From: Paenibacillus sp. RC67
Lineage (GTDB): Bacteria; Bacillota; Bacilli; Paenibacillales; NBRC-103111
Length of the DNA stretch: 64,000 nt
Assembly: GCF_030020805.1 (NCBI RefSeq)
Contig: NZ_CP125098.1
Span: 62,001 to 126,000, forward strand
Direction of reading: 5' to 3'
Below the pieces are notes generated by a model. That model did not search any database. It had not been told where the DNA came from and saw nothing but the letters and a program-made list of their open reading frames with translations. Shown here in pieces: positions 45,851 through 54,680 of this stretch; positions within the stretch are counted from its first letter, which is position 1, and every line of letters begins with the position of its first letter. A program made the position numbers and the translations under genes.

Positions 45851-45880
45851 GAAAAACCGCATAATGGTGCGGTTTTTCTT
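45851..45880 (+). terminator. Orphan terminator downstream of the DnaA boxes
   Basis: GAAAAACCGCA and TGCGGTTTTTC form a perfect 11-bp stem, loop TAATGG. The A-rich and T-rich flanks of the stem make it work in either direction. There is no gene immediately upstream. Confidence 0.75.
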
Positions 45881-45951
45881 TGTGAATACTTTATTAACGC
45901 CATGTTAATACTTGAATTTTCAAAATATTTTGCTAAAAGACGTGGATATAA

Positions 45952-45981
45952 TTGACATCCGTGGAGAGGGGATGCTATATT
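45952..45981 (+). promoter_or_regulatory. SigA promoter of the cold-shock gene
   Basis: Perfect TTGACA (45952-45957), 18 bp, TATATT (45976-45981). Predicted start near 45988. Confidence 0.65.
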
Positions 45982-45986
45982 CGATT

Positions 45987-46002
45987 TGTGGGCATGCCCA
46001 CA
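45987..46002. promoter_or_regulatory. 16-bp perfect palindrome at the cold-shock gene transcript start
   Basis: TGTGGGCATGCCCACA reads the same on both strands and sits at the predicted +1. It may be an operator, or a GTGGG/CCCAC hairpin with CATG loop at the 5' end of the mRNA. The sequence does not settle which. Confidence 0.5.
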
Positions 46003-46031
46003 GTTATTTGATAATGAAGGGAATGTTTTAC

Positions 46032-46229
46032 ATGCAAGGTAAAGTAAAATGGTTCAACGCAGAAAAAGGATACGGTTTCATTGAGCGCGAAGACGGCGGG
46101 GACGTATTTGTCCATTTCTCAGCTATCCAAACCGATGGATTCAAAACGCTGGAAGAAGGTCAAGCGGTTGAATTCGATATTGTGGAAGGCGCTCGCGGAC
46201 CACAAGCAGCTAACGTTATCAAGCTATAA
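46032..46229 (+). CDS. Cold-shock protein (CspA family)
   Basis: 65 residues. An RNA chaperone of the OB fold: RNP1 KGYGFIER and RNP2 VFVHFSAI are present, starting [19 protein letters not shown] 46032 has GAAGGGA about 9 nt upstream. The leader is about 45 nt, shorter than the long leader of Escherichia coli cspA. Its own promoter and terminator show a single-gene unit. I cannot say which paralogue (CspB, CspC, CspD) it is. Confidence 0.95.
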   Translation: MQGKVKWFNAEKGYGFIEREDGGDVFVHFSAIQTDGFKTLEEGQAVEFDIVEGARGPQAANVIKL

Positions 46230-46287
46230 TCATCCGGCTCACAACGCCCTTGTATAGATGGTTATTCCGATTACTATTAGCAGCGAC

Positions 46288-46320
46288 AACACCCTGGAAT
46301 CGATCCGGGGTGTTTTTTTG
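46288..46320 (+). terminator. Terminator after the cold-shock gene
   Basis: AACACCCTGG pairs with CCGGGGTGTT (one G-T pair), loop AATCGAT, then TTTTTTTG. Confidence 0.85.
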
Positions 46321-46473
46321 TCTTAGGACACTAATAACCTTTTGGTAAGAACAACAAAGTAAGGAAGTATACCCATTGAAAGCAACTTTCAAACTCAAAA
46401 AAGCTTGATTCTATGGGGTTTGTCACACGGACACTAAATTGTAAGAATATTTTGAATAATTGTCGATAAATAT

Positions 46474-46511
46474 GAAGGATTTTTGAAGACGTCTATAGAA
46501 TATAGTATAAT
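46474..46511 (+). promoter_or_regulatory. Overlapping SigH and SigA promoters of hpf
   Basis: GAAGGATTT (46474-46482), 12 bp, ATAGAATAT (46495-46503) fits the SigH consensus RnAGGAwww-N12-RnnGAATww at every fixed position. TTGAAG (46483-46488), 17 bp, TATAAT (46506-46511) is a good SigA promoter in the same place. B. subtilis yvyD (hpf) is known to be transcribed by SigH and SigB. I see no SigB site here. Confidence 0.65.
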
Positions 46512-46537
46512 AGGTACATGAAAGGAGGAGAAGTACA

Positions 46538-47080
46538 ATGAAATTCAACATTCGCGGTGAACGCATAGAGGTTACAGAAGCACTAAGAGAGTATGTTGAG
46601 AAAAAGCTTAGCAGGCTGGAAAGGTACTTTGAAACTCCCCCTATAACTGAAGTACATGTCACACTGAGTGTGGTCAAAGGATTGCAAGCAGTCGAGGTGA
46701 CCATCCCGCTGACGGGCGTTATGCTGCGGGCCGAGGACAAAAGCAATGATATGTACGCTTCCATCGATCAGGTGATCGACAAGCTGGAGCGGCAAATTCG
46801 CAAACACAAAACTAAAGTGAATCGTAAAATCCGTCAAGAAGGCGGTATAAGGGATATATTGAGAGTCGATTCCCCTGCCCAGTATGAAGATGAGGACGAA
46901 TATGAATTGGTTAGGACCAAGCAGTTTATGCTGAAACCGATGGATATCGATGAAGCCATTCTGCAAATGAATATGGTCGGTCATAGCTTTTTCGTTTTTG
47001 CAAATTCCAATACGGAGCAAGTGAATGTGGTGTATAAACGCAACGATGGCAAATACGGCTTAATCGAGCCGGCCAGATAA
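46538..47080 (+). CDS. hpf: Ribosome hibernation promoting factor, long form
   Basis: 180 residues. The N-terminal S30AE domain (FNIRGERIEVTEALREYVEK; VHVTLSVVKGLQAVEVTIPL) binds the 30S decoding site; the C-terminal domain (VRTKQFMLKPMDIDEAILQM; VVYKRNDGKYGLIEPAR) dimerises 70S ribosomes into inactive 100S particles. AAAGGAGG precedes ATG 46538. In B. subtilis yvyD lies between fliT and secA; here the giant repeat gene and the cold-shock gene are inserted between fliT and hpf. Confidence 0.95.
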   Translation: MKFNIRGERIEVTEALREYVEKKLSRLERYFETPPITEVHVTLSVVKGLQAVEVTIPLTGVMLRAEDKSNDMYASIDQVIDKLERQIRKHKTKVNRKIRQEGGIRDILRVDSPAQYEDEDEYELVRTKQFMLKPMDIDEAILQMNMVGHSFFVFANSNTEQVNVVYKRNDGKYGLIEPAR

Positions 47081-47096
47081 TGGCTGCGAATTTTGG

Positions 47097-47123
47097 GAGC
47101 TTGCCTGACAGGGCAGGCTCTTT
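47097..47123 (+). terminator. Weak terminator after hpf
   Basis: GAGCTTGCC pairs with GGCAGGCTC (one G-T pair), loop TGACAG, then only TTTCGCATTT. The short T-run suggests partial readthrough to secA. Confidence 0.5.
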
Positions 47124-47245
47124 CGCATTTCATGAAAAGTTTAATGCAAGAAGATAATAAAAGGATAGCTCCGCAATTCTTGCGACTTGTGTCACAAACT
47201 GCTACAATTTAAGGCAAACCGTTCTTAAAAAAGGGAGATGGGCCC

Positions 47246-49759
47246 ATGCTAGGACTCGTTAAGAAAATATTCGGCGATTCAAATGAGCGCGAAGTAAAGC
47301 GGCTGTGGAAAACAGTCGATGCCATTAACCAATTGGAGCCATTCATGGAGGGAATGTCTGATGATGATCTCAAAACGAAAACTTCAGAATTTCGCCATCG
47401 TCTGGAACTCGGCGAGGATTTAGATGACCTCCTTCCAGAAGCATTTGCTGTTGTACGTGAAGCAGGGAAGCGTGTCCTTGGCAAACGTCACTATGATGTA
47501 CAATTAATAGGCGGTATGGTACTTCACGAAGGTCGTATCGCGGAAATGAGAACTGGTGAAGGGAAAACGTTGGTTGGTACCCTGCCGGTTTATTTGAACG
47601 CACTACTTGGCAAAGGTGTGCATGTAGTAACAGTCAATGATTACTTGGCTCATCGTGATAGCGGCGAGATGGGAAAAGTGTATGAATTTCTCGGCTTGAC
47701 GGTTGGCGTAAACTTAAGCTCCTTAAGCCATGGGGAGAAGCAGGCGGCTTATGCTTGTGATATTACTTATGGGACGAACAATGAGTTCGGCTTCGATTAT
47801 CTGCGCGATAACATGGTTGTTTACAAAGAACAGATGGTACAGCGTCCGCTTTATTTTGCAGTAATTGATGAGGTAGACTCCATTCTGGTAGATGAAGCGA
47901 GAACACCGCTCATTATTTCCGGACAAGCTGCTAAATCGACGGACATGTACTATATGGCAGACCGTTTTGTCAGCAAGCTGAAAGAAGAAGAAGATTATAT
48001 TGTTGATATTAAAATGCGCGCCGTGTCCTTGACTGAAGGCGGCGTGGCGAAGGCAGAGGAAGCGTTCGGCATCGAGAACTTATTCGACCATGCGAATGTA
48101 ACTCTCAATCACCATATTACTCAAGCGTTAAAAGCGCATGTCATTATGAAGCGGGATGTAGACTATGTGGTTCAAGAAGATGAAGTCGTCATCGTAGACG
48201 AATTCACAGGCCGCTTAATGACAGGCCGCCGCTATAGCGAAGGCTTGCATCAGGCGATTGAAGCCAAAGAGCAGCTGCAGGTGCAAAATGAGTCCATGAC
48301 TCTGGCCACCATTACGTTCCAGAACTACTTCCGTATGTACCGTAAGCTGTCAGGGATGACGGGTACGGCTAAGACGGAGGAAGAAGAGTTTAAAAAGATT
48401 TACGGTCTAGAGGTTATTATTGTGCCTACGAACCGTCCAATGATCCGTCAGGATCTGCCGGATATTGTGTATAAATCGGTTAACAGTAAATTCCGGGCTG
48501 TAGTAGAAGAGATTGTTAAACGTCATCAGACGAACCAGCCAGTGCTTGTGGGTACGGTATCTATTGAGAACTCTGAGCGTTTGTCCGAAATGCTGAAGAG
48601 GAAAGGTGTACAGCATAAGGTTCTTAATGCGAAGTACCATGCGGAAGAAGCAGAAATCGTATCACGTGCAGGTCAACCCGGATCTGTCACGATTGCTACC
48701 AACATGGCGGGACGTGGTACCGATATTATGCTGGGTGAAGGGGTTCACGCTGTTGGAGGTCTGCATATTATAGGTACAGAGCGACATGAGAGCCGTCGGA
48801 TCGATAATCAGCTGCGCGGTCGTGCCGGACGTCAAGGTGACCCTGGTTCCTCTCAGTTCTATTTGTCGATGGAAGATGAATTGATGCGCCGTTTTGGTGC
48901 GGAGAACATCATGGGCATGATGGACCGTCTCGGCTTCGAAGAAGATCAGCCTATCGAAAGTAAGCTGATAACCCGTGCCGTAGAATCGGCCCAAAAACGC
49001 GTTGAGGGCAATAACTTTGATGTACGTAAAGTCGTCCTTCAATATGACGATGTCATGAACCAACAGCGTGAAATTATTTACAAACAGCGCCGCGAGGTGT
49101 TGGAATCCGAAAACATTCGCGATATTACCATCGGGATGCTGATACCGGTTGTGGAACGTCTTGTAGAAACACACTGCCCAGCAGACCTCGTTCCGGAGGA
49201 GTGGGATCTTCAAGCCATCGTTGACTATGCTAACGGTACGTTCCTGCATGAAGGCCAGCTTACAGCTGAAGAGCTATGGGGCAAAGAAAAAGAAGAAATT
49301 GCTGAGTACATGAAAGACCTCGTAATGCGCCTTTATGAAGAACGCGAGCAGACAATTGGTGATGTCATTATGCGTGAGCTTGAGAAGGTTATTGTGCTTC
49401 GTGCGGTTGATTCCAAATGGATGGATCATATCGATGCGATGGATCAGCTTCGTCAAGGTATCCACTTGCGCGCTTACGGTGGTACAGATCCACTTCGTGA
49501 ATACCAATTTGAGGGTTTTGAAATGTTCCAGGAGATGATTCAAAGCATTCAGGAGGAAGTTGCTACGTATATTATGAAAGCCCACGTAGAAACGAACCTC
49601 GAGCGTCAGCCGGTGGTTGAAGCGGATGCAGTCAGCTCTAATGGCGAACCAGCTCCGAAGAAACCGGTCGTTAATAACGATGAGGATAGAGTCGGACGCA
49701 ACGACTTGTGTCCTTGCGGAAGTGGCAAAAAGTATAAGCAGTGCCACGGCGTTCAGTAA
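47246..49759 (+). CDS. secA: Preprotein translocase ATPase SecA
   Basis: 837 residues, standard. SecA pushes unfolded preproteins through SecYEG and would export the S-layer and repeat proteins here. Walker [15 protein letters not shown] (~residue 100), DEVDS (~210), [27 protein letters not shown] and [20 protein letters not shown] are seen; the C-terminal zinc tail [14 protein letters not shown] is complete. GGGAG precedes ATG 47246. An intergenic 165 bp after hpf contains the weak terminator only. Confidence 0.98.
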   Translation: MLGLVKKIFGDSNEREVKRLWKTVDAINQLEPFMEGMSDDDLKTKTSEFRHRLELGEDLDDLLPEAFAVVREAGKRVLGKRHYDVQLIGGMVLHEGRIAEMRTGEGKTLVGTLPVYLNALLGKGVHVVTVNDYLAHRDSGEMGKVYEFLGLTVGVNLSSLSHGEKQAAYACDITYGTNNEFGFDYLRDNMVVYKEQMVQRPLYFAVIDEVDSILVDEARTPLIISGQAAKSTDMYYMADRFVSKLKEEEDYIVDIKMRAVSLTEGGVAKAEEAFGIENLFDHANVTLNHHITQALKAHVIMKRDVDYVVQEDEVVIVDEFTGRLMTGRRYSEGLHQAIEAKEQLQVQNESMTLATITFQNYFRMYRKLSGMTGTAKTEEEEFKKIYGLEVIIVPTNRPMIRQDLPDIVYKSVNSKFRAVVEEIVKRHQTNQPVLVGTVSIENSERLSEMLKRKGVQHKVLNAKYHAEEAEIVSRAGQPGSVTIATNMAGRGTDIMLGEGVHAVGGLHIIGTERHESRRIDNQLRGRAGRQGDPGSSQFYLSMEDELMRRFGAENIMGMMDRLGFEEDQPIESKLITRAVESAQKRVEGNNFDVRKVVLQYDDVMNQQREIIYKQRREVLESENIRDITIGMLIPVVERLVETHCPADLVPEEWDLQAIVDYANGTFLHEGQLTAEELWGKEKEEIAEYMKDLVMRLYEEREQTIGDVIMRELEKVIVLRAVDSKWMDHIDAMDQLRQGIHLRAYGGTDPLREYQFEGFEMFQEMIQSIQEEVATYIMKAHVETNLERQPVVEADAVSSNGEPAPKKPVVNNDEDRVGRNDLCPCGSGKKYKQCHGVQ

Positions 49760-49792
49760 GAAGGATGTCGGTCCATATACAGGAGATTTGTT

Positions 49793-49828
49793 AAAAGGGT
49801 CGTCGGCGTAATAACCGGCCCCCTTTTT
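49793..49828 (+). terminator. Terminator after secA
   Basis: AAAAGGG ... CCCTTTT with an inner TCGG/CCGG helix, followed by seven T. It lies 33 bp after the secA stop and 53 bp before prfB. Confidence 0.65.
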
Positions 49829-49880
49829 TTAAAGGTAAAATTAGTTTGAACTTGATGAGAAAATTGAGGAGTGAACGGAT

Positions 49881-50997
49881 ATGTTGGATCCAGAAGTGAA
49901 ACAAGATTTGCGAGAAACGGCTAAACGGTTAGCTGAGCTTAGGGGGTCTCTTTGACTTAGATCTTAAGCTGGAGCAGATCGCGAACTATGAGGAGAAGAT
50001 GGCGGCTCCTGATTTTTGGGATGACAATGAAGCAGCACAAAAGCTCATTGCCGAAATGAACGCGATCAAGGGTGGTGTCGATCAATTTCAGGCGCTTTCT
50101 TCCGAGTTTGAGGATTTGGAATTGATGGTCGAGCTAATGCAAGAAGATCAGGATGACAGCATGGCGGCGGATATCGAGCAAGGAATTAAGGCCGTAGTAT
50201 CCAAACTCGAAACCTTCGAACTGCAGCTGCTGTTGAGCCAGCCGTATGACAAGCTTAATGCTATTCTGGAGCTTCATCCAGGTGCAGGCGGCACCGAGTC
50301 TCAGGACTGGGCAGAGATGCTGCTTCGTATGTATCGCCGTTGGGCTGAGAAGCGCGACTTTAAGGTGGATGTTCTTGATTACTTGCCCGGCGATGAGGCT
50401 GGTGTGAAAAGCGTAACGCTACTAATCAAAGGGTATAACGCGTATGGTTATTTGAAGGCGGAAAAAGGCGTTCACCGACTGGTGCGTATTTCCCCATTCG
50501 ACGCGTCAGGTCGACGTCATACGTCATTCGTATCTTGTGATGTGATGCCGGAGATCGATGACGATGTGGAAGTCGAGATTCGTACCGAAGATTTGAAGGT
50601 AGATACGTATCGTGCCAGCGGCGCGGGTGGACAGCATATCAATACGACGGACTCGGCGGTTCGGATTACCCATCTACCGAGCGGCGTTGTTGTAAGCTGC
50701 CAAACAGAGCGCTCACAGATTAAGAACCGTGAAACAGCGATGAAAATGCTTCGTTCCAAGCTGTACGAGAAAAAGATCGAAGAGCAAATGAAGCAGTTGG
50801 CTGAAATCCGTGGTGAAGTATCTGATATAGCCTGGGGAAGCCAAATCCGTTCGTATGTATTCCATCCGTACAGCATGGTAAAGGATCACCGTACCTCCGC
50901 TGAAACGGGAAATGTTGGGGCCGTTATGGATGGAGATCTTGATATGTTCATCGATGCCTACCTGCGTCTGCAAATTAAATCGGAACCTGCTGAGTAA
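49881..50997 (+). CDS. prfB: Peptide chain release factor 2 with programmed +1 frameshift
   Basis: The gene is read as 49881-49952 then 49954-50997 (371 residues). Zero frame from ATG 49881 gives 24 codons and stops at TGA 49953-49955. The site AGGGGG-TCT-CTT-TGA-C is the classical shift signal: internal Shine-Dalgarno-like AGGGGG (49941-49946), then CUU slippage over UGA. RF2 recognises UGA, so low RF2 favours the shift and the factor regulates itself. The downstream frame has the codon-recognition SPF ([14 protein letters not shown]) and catalytic GGQ ([16 protein letters not shown]). GAGGAGTGA precedes the start. A naive annotation would miss the first 24 codons. Confidence 0.97.
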
Positions 50998-51029
50998 TTC
51001 AGCGGTTTTATAATTATAAACATTGAAGT

Positions 51030-51143
51030 AAATCCTACACTTAAAGCCAAGTCTACAGAAACGTTGGGAGAGTGGCGGCTCGAGGCCGCCTGTTATCTTG
51101 CCTTGTTATCGGTTGATTACGGTGATTCCGTGTAGGATTTTTT
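51030..51143 (+). ncRNA. Structured element with a long-range closing stem between prfB and yitT
   Basis: AAATCCTACAC (51030-51040) and GTGTAGGATTT (51130-51140) are an exact 11-bp match 89 nt apart, the second followed by TTTGCG so that the T-run is 6 long. Inside, GGCGGC (51074-51079)/GCCGCC (51085-51090) is a perfect hairpin with TCGAG loop, and CCAA/TTGG (51047, 51064) may form another. It may be a large multibranched terminator for prfB, a stable small RNA, or a riboswitch ahead of yitT. I could not match a known family. Confidence 0.5.
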
Positions 51144-51188
51144 GCGTTGTTTGCGATAATTCAAATCGAACAGTACGGAGGGAAGCTT

Positions 51189-52079
51189 ATGCAAAGCATG
51201 AAAAAACGGCCGCGGAACCCCGCGATTGTGCAGCCTAGCCCCGGTCAGCGTGTCATGGAATATGTGCTTTTATTGCTAGGCTCTCTGTTGATTGCAATTA
51301 GTTTCAACATGTTTTTAAGCCCGAATCAGGTCGCGTCAGGCGGGGTGTCGGGCATTAGCATTATTGTGAATCAGCTGTTTGGATTTGAACCGGCTATTAC
51401 ACAGTGGGCCTTCAATATTCCTTTGTTTTTGCTGGGAACCTGGGTTCTCGGAGGTCAATTTGGGGTGAAAACGGCAATTGGTTCTGTCCTGCTGCCACTT
51501 CTTATACTGCTTACGCGAAGTCTTCCTCCCCTAACGAATAACATTTTACTGGCCAGCATATACGGCGGTATTTTGATAGGAGTCGGGCTAGGACTTGTTT
51601 TTCGCGGCAGGGGCTCAACAGGAGGATTGGATTTGGCCGCGCAAATGATACATAGGTATACGGGGATGAGTTTAGGGCTGGCTGTTGCGATGTTGGATGG
51701 GATGGTTATTTTGACGGCAGGCATCGTGCTGTCTCCCGAGAAAGCGCTCTATGCGCTTATCGGATTATTCGTGACGAGTAAGACTATCAATATTGTGCAG
51801 CTGGGACTTAGCTTTTCGAAGGTAGCCTTCATCATTTCGTCTGAGACTGCGGCGATTCGTGAGGCGATCCTGCATGATTTGGACCGCGGGCTCACCCAAT
51901 TGAATGCAACTGGGGGCTATACCGGGGAGGCTCGAACGGTACTCATGGTGGTAGTGGGACAGACGGAGGTCACTCGGTTAAAGCAGCTTGTAAAGGCCAT
52001 TGATCCGGGGGCATTTGTCATTTTGAGCGATACGAACGAGGTGCTTGGTGAAGGGTTTAAGTTCCACATTCCATCATAA
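51189..52079 (+). CDS. YitT family membrane protein
   Basis: About 296 residues. Five or six hydrophobic helices (ILLLGSLLIAISFNMFLSPN; GIGLGLVFRGRG, STGGLDLAAQMIHRY) make the DUF161/YitT_membrane part, and the C-terminal ~80 residues (GGYTGEARTVLMVVVGQTEV) form the DUF2179 domain. Family function is unsettled; transport or stress roles have been proposed. ATG 51189 has GGAGGGAA upstream, better than 51147. It is not in the usual Bacillus prfB-ftsE interval, so it was inserted here. Context gives no clear clue. Confidence 0.85.
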   Translation: MQSMKKRPRNPAIVQPSPGQRVMEYVLLLLGSLLIAISFNMFLSPNQVASGGVSGISIIVNQLFGFEPAITQWAFNIPLFLLGTWVLGGQFGVKTAIGSVLLPLLILLTRSLPPLTNNILLASIYGGILIGVGLGLVFRGRGSTGGLDLAAQMIHRYTGMSLGLAVAMLDGMVILTAGIVLSPEKALYALIGLFVTSKTINIVQLGLSFSKVAFIISSETAAIREAILHDLDRGLTQLNATGGYTGEARTVLMVVVGQTEVTRLKQLVKAIDPGAFVILSDTNEVLGEGFKFHIPS

Positions 52080-52211
52080 AAAAGAGCCTGTATGCATTTG
52101 GGGACAGATTAGGTAAAATGGGGAAGTCAGCAAGAAATTTTCAACTCATATAGGATACTATTATGCAGTGAAAAAGCATCGGAGAAGCAGCAAAACGGGG
52201 GAAAAAATCCA

Positions 52212-52247
52212 TTGAATTATTATACTAAAGAATGTATAATAATACAT
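52212..52247 (+). promoter_or_regulatory. arg operon promoter overlapping two ARG-box-like operators
   Basis: TTGAAT (52212-52217), 17 bp, TATAAT (52235-52240). ATGTATAATAATACAT (52232-52247) has 6-bp arms (ATGTAT/ATACAT) about a 4-bp centre and covers the -10; TGAATTATTATACT (52213-52226) has one good half and covers the -35. Their centres are 20 bp apart. The pattern fits the ArgR/AhrC box (TGAATnnnnATTCA) with mismatches; arginine repression is likely. Confidence 0.6.
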
Positions 52248-52272
52248 AGTTTTTCATGTGGAGGGAACGGTT

Positions 52273-53322
52273 ATGTCTAATAAATTAAGAGCGGCAATTA
52301 TCGGGGCAACAGGATACGGTGGTGTAGAAGTGATTCGCTTGCTTCTGACGCATCCGAACGTGGAGATCACCTCGGTCATTTCTTCGTCCAGTGCGGGAAC
52401 GCCGATTGCAGACGGATATCCGCATTTGAATGAAATTATGATAGGCAACCTGGATGGTATCGATGTAGAGCAGATGAAGCAAAAGGCGGATGTTGTTTTC
52501 TTGGCGACGCCGCATGGCGTAGCTGCAGAGCTGGCTCCGAAGCTGGTGGACGCGGGATTGAAGGTCATCGATATTTCCGGGGATTTCCGGTTGAAGTCCG
52601 GAGAAGTATATGAAAAGTGGTATAAGCATAAACCAGCTGATCCGGCCTATGTGGAAAAAGCGGTATACGGCTTGTCTGAAGTGTTCGACGACGAGGTTCG
52701 CGATGCAACGTTTATTTCTAATCCGGGATGTTTTCCAACGGCAACGCTGCTTGGTTTGGTTCCTCTAGTCAAAAAGGGATGGGCTGATTTGTCCTCCATT
52801 ATTGTTGATGCTAAATCCGGTGTATCCGGAGCGGGACGCGGCTTGAGTCTAACCTCGCATTATTCCGAGATTAATGAAAACTTCTTGGCGTATAAAGTGA
52901 ATAAACATCAGCATACGCCTGAAATCGAGCAGGTGCTTAGCCGTGTGGCGGGCGAAGAGGTGGTTGTGACCTTCACGACCCATTTGGTGCCTATGACTCG
53001 CGGGATTCTGTCCACCATGTATGTTAAGCTGGATGGGAACCATTCCGAGGACGAGATTATTGAGATGTACCGCCAGTACTATGAGGGACGGCGCTTCGTA
53101 AGAATTCGTCAGAAGGGCAAATGGCCAGCGACGAAGGAAGTATGGGGTTCCAACTATTGCGATATCGGCTTCTCGCTGGATGAACGCACAGGCCGTTTAA
53201 CGATTATTTCGGTAATCGATAATGTGGTTAAAGGGGCAGCCGGTCAGGCCGTCCAAAACTTGAACTTAATGATGGGCTGGGAAGAATCGACCGGTTTGGC
53301 GTTCACCCCGGTGTATCCATAA
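52273..53322 (+). CDS. argC: N-acetyl-gamma-glutamyl-phosphate reductase ArgC
   Basis: 349 residues. It reduces N-acetylglutamyl-phosphate to the semialdehyde with NADPH, the third step of arginine synthesis. Rossmann start AAIIGATGYGGVEVIRLLLT; active-site Cys in FISNPGCFPTATLLGL (~residue 150); AKSGVSGAGRGLS. ATG 52273 follows GGAGGG by 7 nt; GTG 52258 lies before it. It leads the argCJBDFGH run, all on the plus strand. Confidence 0.95.
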   Translation: MSNKLRAAIIGATGYGGVEVIRLLLTHPNVEITSVISSSSAGTPIADGYPHLNEIMIGNLDGIDVEQMKQKADVVFLATPHGVAAELAPKLVDAGLKVIDISGDFRLKSGEVYEKWYKHKPADPAYVEKAVYGLSEVFDDEVRDATFISNPGCFPTATLLGLVPLVKKGWADLSSIIVDAKSGVSGAGRGLSLTSHYSEINENFLAYKVNKHQHTPEIEQVLSRVAGEEVVVTFTTHLVPMTRGILSTMYVKLDGNHSEDEIIEMYRQYYEGRRFVRIRQKGKWPATKEVWGSNYCDIGFSLDERTGRLTIISVIDNVVKGAAGQAVQNLNLMMGWEESTGLAFTPVYP

Positions 53323-53349
53323 CAGTAACATGCCATGGGTGAGGAGAAG

Positions 53350-54576
53350 ATGAAGGTGAAAGATCAATTTATTGTCGTGCCGGAAGGCTCGATCACAACA
53401 CCACAAGGCTTTCGTGCAGGCGGCTTGCATTGTGGGTTGAAAAAAACAAATCGTTATGACCTCGGCGTCATTGTGTGCGAGGTACCGGCTCAGGCTGCGG
53501 GCGTCTACACGCTGAATGCATTTCAGGCTGCGCCTCTGCGCGTGACACAAGACAGCATTGCCGTAGACGGCAAGCTGCAAGCCATGCTCGTTAACAGCGG
53601 TAACGCCAACGCTTGCACGGGTAAACAAGGCGAAGAGGATGCACGCTCGATGCGTGCGGCAGCTGCAAAAGCATTTGGCGTAGCGGAGCATCATGTTGGC
53701 GTTACGTCAACAGGTGTCATTGGTGAACTTCTTCCGATGCCTAAAGTGTTGAGCGGAGTCGAGAATCTTCCTGCTGAAGTGAAAGTAGACGGAGGAGAAG
53801 ATTTTTGTCAGGCGATTCTTACGACCGACCTGGTTCAGAAGATGACCTGCGTGAAGCTGACGGTGGCGGGCAAAACGGTACATATCGCTGGCGCAGCTAA
53901 AGGATCGGGTATGATTCATCCGAACATGGCGACGATGCTTGGCTTTATGACGACGGATGCAAACATCGAGAGCGCTCAGCTGCAAAAGCTGCTGAACGGT
54001 GTGACAGACTCTACGTTCAACATGATTACAGTTGACGGCGATACAAGCACTAACGACATGGTTGTCGTTATGGCAAGCGGCATGGCCGGCAATGATAGCC
54101 TGACGCCAGATCATCCCGATTGGGCAGCGTTCGAAGCGGGCTTCCGTTTCGTAGGCGAGTATTTGGCCAAAGCTATCGCTCGCGACGGTGAAGGGGCTAC
54201 GAAACTGATCGAGGTGAATGTGGCAGGTGCTGAGTCACAGAATGCTGCACGTGCGATTGCTAAGACGGTCGTCGGCTCAAGCCTGGTGAAATCAGCCTGC
54301 TACGGTGCAGATGCGAACTGGGGCCGTATCATTGCGGCGGTAGGCCGCGCAGGACAGCCGGTTAACACAGAGACAGTCGACATTCGCTTGGGAGATATTG
54401 TGGTGCTGGAGCAATCCCGTCCAGTGAAGTTCGACGAAGATCGCGCTGAGGAGTACTTGAAGGGCGAGCTGGTGCAAATTCATGTGAACTTGAACATGGG
54501 CTCTGAGACAGCAACGGCATGGGGCTGCGATTTAACCTATGATTATGTTCGTATCAATGCGGCATACCGGACTTAA
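53350..54576 (+). CDS. argJ: Bifunctional ornithine acetyltransferase / N-acetylglutamate synthase ArgJ
   Basis: 408 residues. ArgJ recycles the acetyl group from N-acetylornithine to glutamate and may also use acetyl-CoA. The autocleavage site is in KGSGMIHPNMATMLGFMTTD, with the Thr nucleophile in ATM, which splits the chain into alpha and beta. Also LVNSGNANACTG and GVTSTGVIGELLPM. Start ATG 53350 is preferred, with GAGGAG 3-9 nt upstream; 53335 is possible. It is followed by argB 104 bp on. Confidence 0.95.
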   Translation: MKVKDQFIVVPEGSITTPQGFRAGGLHCGLKKTNRYDLGVIVCEVPAQAAGVYTLNAFQAAPLRVTQDSIAVDGKLQAMLVNSGNANACTGKQGEEDARSMRAAAAKAFGVAEHHVGVTSTGVIGELLPMPKVLSGVENLPAEVKVDGGEDFCQAILTTDLVQKMTCVKLTVAGKTVHIAGAAKGSGMIHPNMATMLGFMTTDANIESAQLQKLLNGVTDSTFNMITVDGDTSTNDMVVVMASGMAGNDSLTPDHPDWAAFEAGFRFVGEYLAKAIARDGEGATKLIEVNVAGAESQNAARAIAKTVVGSSLVKSACYGADANWGRIIAAVGRAGQPVNTETVDIRLGDIVVLEQSRPVKFDEDRAEEYLKGELVQIHVNLNMGSETATAWGCDLTYDYVRINAAYRT

Positions 54577-54680
54577 ACACCAAACGGAGTTTCACTAAAT
54601 TAAGATAAGCAAACGGGACGTCTTCCGATTGGCTTCAGAGAATTCGGGAGGCGAACCGTACATATAAAGGGGAACGAAAC

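Noticed and set aside
45764..45955. 63-codon plus-strand ORF at the DnaA boxes
   Set aside because: No ribosome site, runs through a strong terminator and over the cold-shock promoter, and has no similarity I can see.
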